A DNA stretch of 11,201 nucleotides, from NCBI GenBank assembly GCA_029259455.1, contig JAPDIT010000005.1, positions 1 to 11,201 on the forward strand. The letters run 5' to 3'. The first letter of the stretch is position 1. Every line of letters begins with the position of its first letter. This document shows positions 6,779 through 11,201 of the stretch, in pieces. The notes under the pieces are model-generated. The model was not told where the DNA came from. It did no database searches and was given only the letters and a program-made list of their open reading frames with translations. Made by a program: the position numbers and the translations under genes. The stretch comes from Archaeoglobi archaeon (GTDB lineage Archaea; Halobacteriota; Archaeoglobi; Archaeoglobales; Archaeoglobaceae).

Positions 6779-6809
6779 CTTTCCTTATTCAACCCTTTTG
6801 GCTTAACTA

Positions 6810-6815
6810 TTTATA
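6810..6815 (+). promoter_or_regulatory. TATA box of the DsbA-like gene
   Basis: TTTATA is centred about 24.5 bases before the ATG at 6837. There is no Shine-Dalgarno sequence, which indicates a leaderless mRNA and favours this ATG over the TTG at 6828. Confidence 0.55.
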
Positions 6816-6836
6816 CCTCTACACTGTTTGTTGTCC

Positions 6837-7736
6837 ATGAGGGATTTGGCAATAGGAATCGTTGTAGGCTTGATTATAGGTGCTGTTGCCGTTTACGCAA
6901 TCACAGCAATGCCTTCGGGAGAAGAATTCTGCCCAGCAAGTCCGACATCTTCGCAATCATTGGATCAGCAAACGATTGATAGTGTAACCAAGAAGTTAAA
7001 CAACCTTGTTCACCAGAACTATCCTGATGTAAATGTGAGAATTGCCGATTATTCTCTGTATGGTGAAGTTTACAAGGTAAGAGTTGAGTTTTACAATGAT
7101 GGGGGAATTCTACAGAGTCAGGACATGTTTTTAACAGCCAATGGCTCTCTCCTTTTCACGAATCAAATTGATTTGACTAAATTGAGCGAGGAGCAGAAGG
7201 AGGAGAGAATAAATGCAAGTGCTGACGATGACCCTTACCGGGGAGCTGAAGATGCGAAGGTAGTAATTATTGAGTTCTCTGACTATACCTGTCCCTACTG
7301 TGCTAAATTCGCTACTGAGGTTGAACCGAAAATTCTGGAAAATTATGGTGACAAAGTAAAAATCGTTTTCAGAAACTTTCCGGTGCATGGAGAAACGGCC
7401 TACTTTGCAGCAGAAGCGGCAAACTGTGCAGGGGAGCGGGGGAAGTACTGGGAGATGCACGACATGCTTTTTGAAAACCAAAGGGAGTGGATTGGTAACA
7501 ACTCAAAAGTTTACGACTACGCACAGCAGCTCGGACTGAACGTCGATGAGTTCAAGGCATGCGTTGAGTCTGGCAAGTACAGGGAAGAGGTGGAAAAGGA
7601 CCTGCAGGATGGAATCAGCTACGGAGTTACAGGCACACCGACGTTCTTCATTAATGGAAAGATGGTTGTTGGATACAGGACTTACGAACAGTTTGCGGCT
7701 TTAATAGAGGAGGAGCTTCAGAAAGCAAACTCCTAA
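6837..7736 (+). CDS. Membrane-anchored DsbA-like thiol:disulfide oxidoreductase
   Basis: The start at ATG 6837 gives 299 residues. An N-terminal membrane anchor or uncleaved signal (about 4-25) is followed by a domain of about 100 residues with an alternating hydrophobic pattern (VYKVRVEFYNDGG, 78-90), seen in front of the catalytic part of archaeal DsbA-like proteins. The thioredoxin-fold domain (about 138-297) has the active site CPYC (C152, C155) after FSDYT, a helical insert, and the cis-proline loop TGTPTFF (265-271). C197 and C242 could form a second disulfide. It should act outside the membrane, making or rearranging disulfides in exported proteins. The divergent neighbour is a lipoprotein with several cysteines, a possible but untested substrate. 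A T-run follows the stop codon. Confidence 0.9.
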   Translation: MRDLAIGIVVGLIIGAVAVYAITAMPSGEEFCPASPTSSQSLDQQTIDSVTKKLNNLVHQNYPDVNVRIADYSLYGEVYKVRVEFYNDGGILQSQDMFLTANGSLLFTNQIDLTKLSEEQKEERINASADDDPYRGAEDAKVVIIEFSDYTCPYCAKFATEVEPKILENYGDKVKIVFRNFPVHGETAYFAAEAANCAGERGKYWEMHDMLFENQREWIGNNSKVYDYAQQLGLNVDEFKACVESGKYREEVEKDLQDGISYGVTGTPTFFINGKMVVGYRTYEQFAALIEEELQKANS

Positions 7737-7737
7737 C

Positions 7738-7743
7738 TTTTTT
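7738..7743 (+). terminator. T-run terminator after the DsbA-like gene
   Basis: Six consecutive T follow the TAA at 7734-7736 by one base. Archaeal termination commonly uses such T-runs without a hairpin. A second, shorter TTTT run lies at 7746-7749. Confidence 0.45.
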
Positions 7744-7804
7744 GATTTTAACAACTTCGTGCCTCATTGTAATCATTTCCACAACCAAAAGCAGCATGCA
7801 AACC

Positions 7805-7811
7805 TTTAAAA
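7805..7811 (+). promoter_or_regulatory. TATA box of the beta-helix protein gene
   Basis: TTTAAAA is centred about 27 bases before the ATG at 7835, with no ribosome site between. It supports a leaderless start at 7835 over the upstream TTG (7742) or the ATG at 7796. Confidence 0.5.
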
Positions 7812-7834
7812 GTGAGAGAAGCAACAATCGTTGG

Positions 7835-8890
7835 ATGCTGGAGAAACTTGCAATTCCTCCCAACACGAGATTCGAGGAGAGGAACATAGTGGCCAGTGGA
7901 GATGTCATCATAGGCCCAAACTCAAAGCTCAGCTATGGTGTAATTGCAAAGAAGATAATAGTGGGCGAAAGAACGACAATCGATGGCGACCTGCTTGGGG
8001 AGGAGATAAGGCTCGACGCCTGGTGTAGCGTGACAGGGAGCGTCACCTCAAAGCAGGACGCTTACATCGGGGAGTTCGTATCAATTGGAGGAAAACTCAC
8101 AGTTTACGGTGACCTTGAAATTGGGAGGAACGTCAGAATTAAGAATGGTTTTGAGGCAAAAGGTTTGATTACGATTCAAGACCCGATGCCAGCGCTGTTC
8201 TTCATCTTCCTTTACCTCATGATTCTTCTGCGACTTGGAAGGCTTGAGGAAGCTGAAAAGTTGCTGGAGGAGGTGGAGGAGCTCGATACACCTCTGATTA
8301 TCCCTGAAAACTCTCAGATTGGCATTGACAGAATTTCGACGAGAAAGGATGCGGAGATTGTAGGCAGCAGAGTTCTTGGGAATGTCAAGGCGAGAGATGT
8401 TTATGCAGAGGGCAGCGAGATTTTTGGTAGTTTGAGGGGCAGAGATATAGTTGTGAGCAACTGCAGAATTCATGGAGCAATAGAGGGGAGGGTGGTTTAC
8501 CTCGTGAACTCTTCAGAAGTTTTTGGATACATAAGGGCTGACAGGGTTTACATGGAGGATGGATGCGGTGTAGAAGGCAGAATTATGGGCAAAGAGGGGG
8601 TCTGGATAAAAGAGAAGGTCGAGATTCCGGGCAGAGAAGAAGAGGTTGAAGAAGAAGCTGAAGAAGAGGAGGAATTGGAAGAATTACAGGAATCGGTTGA
8701 GGGCGATGATGTAGAGGTGAAACCAGAAGAAAGCGATGAAGACGAGAAGGAAAAGGTGGTCGAGTCCAACACTATAAAGCAGAGTGAAGAGGAAGCAAAT
8801 GAATTAAAAGAGGTTCAAGCTGCTGAAACTAAAGTAGAGGAAGGAGAGGATGGAGTGGGAGAAGGAGAAGTTCAAAAAGATGTTTCCTAA
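7835..8890 (+). CDS. Bactofilin-like beta-helix protein with acidic tail
   Basis: The start at ATG 7835 (351 residues) is set by the TATA box and by MLEKLAIPPN, which resembles the usual start of archaeal relatives. Residues 15-115 form short repeating strands (for example VIIGPNS, IIVGERTTIDG, AYIGEFVSIGGKLTVYGDL) typical of polymer-forming beta-helix proteins of the bactofilin/CcmA type, older annotations of which say acyltransferase. A hydrophobic segment, PALFFIFLYLMILLRLG (119-135), and a short charged helix (136-152) interrupt the helix, which resumes at about 155-265. The last 85 residues (267-351) are almost all E, D, K and V, with no fold expected. It may polymerise at the membrane. 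No transferase residues are evident. The final 41 bases overlap the next gene. Confidence 0.82.
   Translation: MLEKLAIPPNTRFEERNIVASGDVIIGPNSKLSYGVIAKKIIVGERTTIDGDLLGEEIRLDAWCSVTGSVTSKQDAYIGEFVSIGGKLTVYGDLEIGRNVRIKNGFEAKGLITIQDPMPALFFIFLYLMILLRLGRLEEAEKLLEEVEELDTPLIIPENSQIGIDRISTRKDAEIVGSRVLGNVKARDVYAEGSEIFGSLRGRDIVVSNCRIHGAIEGRVVYLVNSSEVFGYIRADRVYMEDGCGVEGRIMGKEGVWIKEKVEIPGREEEVEEEAEEEEELEELQESVEGDDVEVKPEESDEDEKEKVVESNTIKQSEEEANELKEVQAAETKVEEGEDGVGEGEVQKDVS
8640..8881 (+). repeat. Purine-rich low-complexity tract
   Basis: The coding strand is dominated by GAA, GAG and GAT codons encoding the acidic tail of the beta-helix protein. Short GAAGAAGA-type runs recur without a fixed period. The tract is prone to slippage, so tail length may vary between strains. 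Confidence 0.6.
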
Positions 8891-9113
8891 CCTTTTCCAC
8901 GAGATAGAGGGCAACAATCTGCCCACCGTCTTAGACCACCTTGAGGTATGCAAGACGATTGAGGAAGCAATCGAAGTAATAGATTACTTTGAAAAACGTG
9001 GGGAAATAAGCAAGGAATACGCCAACTTTCTGAAGAGCAATCCGGCACTTCTCAACAGCATCATAGGAACGAGGGAAAGAGGAGAATACGCAAGGAGGGG
9101 TTTGGGTGATTGA
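8850..9113 (+). CDS. Small archaeal protein, DUF2095-like
   Basis: The 87-residue soluble protein has the pattern I associate with DUF2095 of archaea: FKKMFPNLFHEIEG (8-21), PTVLDHLEVC (25-34), then EEAIEVIDYFEKRGEIS (38-54) and a basic end RERGEYARRGLGD. Mostly helical, with no catalytic motif and no membrane segment; its role is unknown. The ATG at 8850 follows a purine-rich GGAAGGAGAGG site and lies 41 bases inside the upstream gene. Its stop overlaps the GTPase start by 8 bases. The nesting between the two larger genes suggests coupled translation. Confidence 0.85.
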   Translation: MEWEKEKFKKMFPNLFHEIEGNNLPTVLDHLEVCKTIEEAIEVIDYFEKRGEISKEYANFLKSNPALLNSIIGTRERGEYARRGLGD

Positions 9114-10272
9114 GATAGGTATTGCTGGTAAGCCAAATGCCGGGAAATCCACTTTTTTTAAGGCAGCAACACTTGCTGATGCTGAGATTGCCAACTATCC
9201 TTTCACGACAATAAAGCCCAACGTCGGAGTTGGCTATGTGAGGGTTAAATGTGTATGCCAGGAGCTTGGGGTGAAATGCAATGAATGCGTAGATGGCTGG
9301 AGGTTCATTCCCGTTAAGCTGATTGACGTGGCAGGACTTGTACCGGATGCCCACAAAGGAAGGGGGCTGGGAAATGAGTTTCTCGACAATCTGAGGCAGA
9401 GTGAGGCGGTTATTCATGTTGTCGATGCTTCAGGCTCAACGGATGAGGAAGGAAACGAAATTGGTTTGGGGGAAAGAAATCCCGTTGAAGATGTCAGGTT
9501 TCTTTATCACGAGATTGACATGTGGCTTTTCGGCATCCTCAGGAGAAACTGGGACAAGATAATCAGGAGAATGAAGGCTGAAAAGAGAGATCCGGCAAAA
9601 TTCTTAACAGAGCAGCTTGCAGGTCTCGGTTTTGAGGAGTGGATGGTCAGAGAGGCGATGAGGGGGTTTGAAGACATATCAGCACTAAGCGATGATGAAC
9701 TCAAGAATTTTGCAGTTGAACTCAGAAAGAGAAGAATGCAGATGGTCATCGCAGCGAACAAGGCTGACAAAGCACCCAGAAAAATGCTGGAAGAGCTGAT
9801 GAAGCTCGACGAGATCGTTGTCCCAACATCAGCAGCTTATGAGCTGATTCTCAGAACAGCAGCCAAGAACGGCTACATAAAGTATCTCCCCGGCGGCCCT
9901 GACTTTGAAATTATCAGAGAGCTGAACGAGAAGCAGTTAAAGGCTTTAGAAAAGATAAGGGAGTTTTTGAGGGAATTTGGAAGTACAGGTGTGCAGGAGG
10001 CAATAAACAGAGTTGTCTTTGACCTCCTTGATTACATAGTCGTTTACCCTGTGGAGGACGAGAACAAGTTTACCGACTCGAAAGGGAATGTTCTGCCGGA
10101 TGCAATGCTGGTCAAGAGAGGTACGACGGCAAAGGAACTTGCCTTTAAAATCCACACAGATATAGGAAAGCACTTCATCTACGCCCTTGATGCGAAAACC
10201 AAGATGAGAGTTGCTGATGATTATGAGCTAAAGAACAACGATGTGATTAAGATCGTTTCGGGGGCAAAATGA
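9106..10272 (+). CDS. Obg-family GTPase, YGR210/archaeal YchF-like, with TGS domain
   Basis: The 388-residue protein starts at GTG 9106, five bases after AGGAGGGG. G motifs are present in order: GKPNAGKS (8-15), the switch segment YPFTTIKPN (31-39), DVAG (74-77), NKAD (218-221) and TSAA (241-244). NKAD predicts guanine specificity, unlike bacterial YchF/OLA1, which has NxxE and prefers ATP. Switch I is followed by C49, C51, C58 and C61, the cysteine cluster of the YGR210-like subfamily. After DVAG, KGRGLGNEFLDNLR (84-97) is the Obg/YchF signature. A helical insert fills about 125-210. The C-terminal TGS domain (about 312-386) is complete. Such proteins are thought to act with ribosomes; the exact job of this subfamily is not settled. 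No T-run follows, but four stop codons stand in a row. Confidence 0.92.
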   Translation: MIEIGIAGKPNAGKSTFFKAATLADAEIANYPFTTIKPNVGVGYVRVKCVCQELGVKCNECVDGWRFIPVKLIDVAGLVPDAHKGRGLGNEFLDNLRQSEAVIHVVDASGSTDEEGNEIGLGERNPVEDVRFLYHEIDMWLFGILRRNWDKIIRRMKAEKRDPAKFLTEQLAGLGFEEWMVREAMRGFEDISALSDDELKNFAVELRKRRMQMVIAANKADKAPRKMLEELMKLDEIVVPTSAAYELILRTAAKNGYIKYLPGGPDFEIIRELNEKQLKALEKIREFLREFGSTGVQEAINRVVFDLLDYIVVYPVEDENKFTDSKGNVLPDAMLVKRGTTAKELAFKIHTDIGKHFIYALDAKTKMRVADDYELKNNDVIKIVSGAK

Positions 10273-10290
10273 TAATGATAATGGAATTCA

Positions 10291-10325
10291 TGATGTCATC
10301 AATATAAAAAGGAAAGATTTAAATA
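10291..10325 (+). promoter_or_regulatory. Promoter of the small cysteine protein
   Basis: TTTAAATA (10318-10325), preceded by purine-rich GGAAAGA as a BRE, is centred about 26 bases before the ATG at 10348 and predicts a leaderless mRNA. A second TATA-like ATATAAAAA lies at 10302-10310. Directly before it is the palindrome TGATG-T-CATCA (10291-10301), a possible regulator site. Confidence 0.55.
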
Positions 10326-10347
10326 CTTTCAAAACTGTAATTACTTC

Positions 10348-10509
10348 ATGGTGTGCAGGATGTGTAGATTTTGGTTAAGAGATCCATCGTTCTCAGATAA
10401 TTCAGGACTCTGCTCATTAAGAAGTAGTGTTACAACATCTTCGTTTTCGTGCGAGCTATTCAGGCGGAAAGATGAGGAGTCACTGGCTATAAAAGTGATT
10501 TCTTACTAA
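10348..10509 (+). CDS. Small four-cysteine putative metal-binding protein
   Basis: The 53-residue frame runs from ATG 10348 to TAA 10507-10509. Cysteines are C3, C6, C22 and C35, in a pattern CxxCxxW (3-9), GLC (20-22) and SCELF (34-38). The spacing CxxCxxW, then GxC, then CxxF recurs in small archaeal and bacterial proteins of unknown role, where the four cysteines probably hold a metal or an iron-sulfur cluster. The C-terminus is charged (RRKDEE, 39-44). There is no signal peptide or membrane segment, so it is probably cytoplasmic. A textbook TATA/BRE promoter at leaderless distance supports expression. The main doubt is its short length; chance open frames of this size occur, but the motif and promoter together argue against chance. 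Confidence 0.68.
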   Translation: MVCRMCRFWLRDPSFSDNSGLCSLRSSVTTSSFSCELFRRKDEESLAIKVISY

Positions 10510-10648
10510 TTTTGGTTAGTCCTTCTTTAGGGTTCGGTTAGATGAAAAGAGGTATTGTGTTCAACCGAAGATTTGGAATTCTCATTAGAGGACTCAATCC
10601 TGAAATTTAGAAAAAAAATATATAGTATTAGAACACATAAAGTGAACG
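10510..10648. other. Intergenic stretch with a possible stem
   Basis: No convincing gene is visible here. An inverted repeat TTCGGTT (10533-10539) and AACCGAA (10563-10569) with a 23-base loop could fold. A TATA-like TATAAAAG at 10488-10495, within the end of the small cysteine gene, is positioned to start a transcript near 10517. A 22-codon frame begins at 10542 with no recognisable product. Confidence 0.3.
10619..10624 (+). promoter_or_regulatory. TATA box of the membrane coiled-coil gene
   Basis: TATATA after an A-rich run is centred about 27 bases before the ATG at 10649. No ribosome site is present, so a leaderless mRNA is likely. Confidence 0.5.
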
Positions 10649-10966
10649 ATGGATGCGAGAGATATTGTGCTGTCGGTTATTAGTGTGTTCTCGGCAGCAG
10701 CACTTGTATACAGATGGCTCTCACTTTACGACCGTGTTGATGCGACGGTAATTTTCTTTGCCACACTGCTCATAGCATCCCTGACACTACTTCTGATCAG
10801 CATCGAACTTAGAATGCAGAGGATTATGGACGAGTTCAAGAGTGTAAAGAGAACAATAGCTGTCAATTCAGATGATCTTGAAGGAAGAATCGAGAGACTT
10901 TTCATAGAAAAAGTGAGAGATCTGGAAGACAAGCTCGAATCGATAGAGAGAAGAATGTACAGATAA
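10649..10966 (+). CDS. Small two-pass membrane protein with cytoplasmic coiled coil
   Basis: The 105-residue protein is not one I recognise. It has two hydrophobic segments, about 4-21 and 33-53, joined by a short charged loop (RWLSLYDRVDA, 22-32). Residues 55-105 are a highly charged helix with heptad-like spacing of I, L and V, ending ERRMYR, and predicted to form a coiled coil. The positive residues around the segments suggest that both the loop and the tail could be read as cytoplasmic, so topology is uncertain. It could be a scaffold or the partner of another protein; nothing in the sequence names a function. It has its own TATA box and a downstream T-run, so it appears monocistronic. 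Confidence 0.75.
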   Translation: MDARDIVLSVISVFSAAALVYRWLSLYDRVDATVIFFATLLIASLTLLLISIELRMQRIMDEFKSVKRTIAVNSDDLEGRIERLFIEKVRDLEDKLESIERRMYR

Positions 10967-10981
10967 AGACCTCAAAGTAAA

Positions 10982-10987
10982 TTTTTT
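10982..10987 (+). terminator. T-run after the membrane coiled-coil gene
   Basis: Six T lie 16 bases after the TAA at 10964-10966. It is consistent with an archaeal T-run terminator. There is no hairpin. Confidence 0.4.
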
Positions 10988-11000
10988 CTAATAGTACTTG

Positions 11001-11201
11001 TCAACAGACTTTGGGGACAAAATTACCCAACCCTGATTGCAAAAGATTGTGCAACAACCCGATAGCAAACAGAACCATCTCTCTCCCATCTCCTCTTTTC
11101 TGTCTTATCAACCACCCAAACCTTCTTTTATCAGCTGAAAAACCCGACTCACTCAAATTTCTCTTGAAGTACCTCTTCAGAAACTTATAGGGAGCTTCAA
11201 C
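11001..11201 (-). CDS. Probable transposase, C-terminal end (partial)
   Basis: On minus the frame is open from the right edge to a TGA at 11001-11003, giving 66 residues of a protein that starts outside the window. It is rich in basic and aromatic residues: APYKFLKRYFKRNL, GFSADKRRFGWLIRQKRG, then MVLFAIGLLHNLLQ. The order of a basic FxxxKRxFG segment followed about 15-20 residues later by a hydrophobic helix with an N in it is common at the end of DDE transposases of the broad IS4/IS5 type. I cannot name the family, and the catalytic acids are not in view. The coding reading is good; the transposase call is moderate. Confidence 0.5.
   Translation of the reverse strand, partial: VEAPYKFLKRYFKRNLSESGFSADKRRFGWLIRQKRGDGREMVLFAIGLLHNLLQSGLGNFVPKVC

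Noticed and set aside
7131..7481. 116-residue minus-strand frame
   Set aside because: It is antisense to the DsbA-like gene, including its active-site codons, and no start signals are seen.
8081..8473. 130-residue minus-strand frame
   Set aside because: It is antisense to the beta-helix protein gene, which has a promoter, family-like start and repeats.
8548..8772. Serine-rich minus-strand frame
   Set aside because: It is the complement of the GAA/GAG-rich acidic tail; the serine runs follow from TTC/TCT complements.
10291..10301. TGATG motif considered as box C of a C/D RNA
   Set aside because: No matching box D or internal boxes at usual spacing; it is better read as a palindrome in a promoter.
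1..11201. CRISPR array, tRNA or rRNA
   Set aside because: No regularly spaced repeats, cloverleaf or rRNA-like conserved segments were found on reading both strands by eye.

Overview
The window reads as a euryarchaeal chromosome segment, most likely Archaeoglobus or a close relative. The inference rests on a four-subunit archaeal 2-oxoacid:ferredoxin oxidoreductase operon, archaeal TATA-type promoters placed about 25-28 bases from start codons, a GTPase of the archaeal/YGR210 type, a DUF2095-like small protein and moderate G+C. Species assignment is from memory of family resemblance, not from a search.

Layout. 1-213 is the tail of an IS110-family transposase running off the left edge. 271-951 (minus) encodes an unassigned protein with an Mrr_N-like winged helix at its C-terminus, preceded by a repeat-rich promoter. 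1045-2409 is a stretch of decayed genes: a ferredoxin-domain fragment (minus), then on plus a DsrE/DsrF-like pseudogene, a short C-terminal gene remnant and a P-loop ATPase pseudogene. All but the short remnant carry visible frameshifts, and their reading frames can be stitched back together.

5993-2446 (minus) is an intact, tightly packed operon: porG-porD-porA-porB-lysE. It encodes the gamma, delta, alpha and beta subunits of pyruvate (or a related 2-oxoacid):ferredoxin oxidoreductase, followed by a LysE-type amino-acid exporter overlapping porB by 4 bases. Next is a divergent pair for envelope proteins: a PEBP/YbhB-like lipoprotein (minus) and a membrane-anchored DsbA-like thiol oxidoreductase (plus).

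7835-10272 (plus) holds three overlapping genes: a bactofilin-like beta-helix protein with a long acidic tail, a DUF2095-like protein and a YGR210-type Obg-family GTPase with a TGS domain and four clustered cysteines. After it comes a 53-residue four-cysteine protein (10348-10509), then a 105-residue protein with two membrane segments and a coiled coil. The right edge carries what looks like the end of a second transposase on minus.

Recurrent theme: first genes of transcription units have a TATA box 24-28 bases before the ATG, implying leaderless mRNAs, while genes inside operons have strong GGAGGTG-type ribosome sites. I found no CRISPR array, tRNA, rRNA or complete mobile element, and no gene set I can defend as a new multi-gene system. 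The most promising little-known items are the small cysteine protein, the decayed gene block and the possible CTG start of porG.
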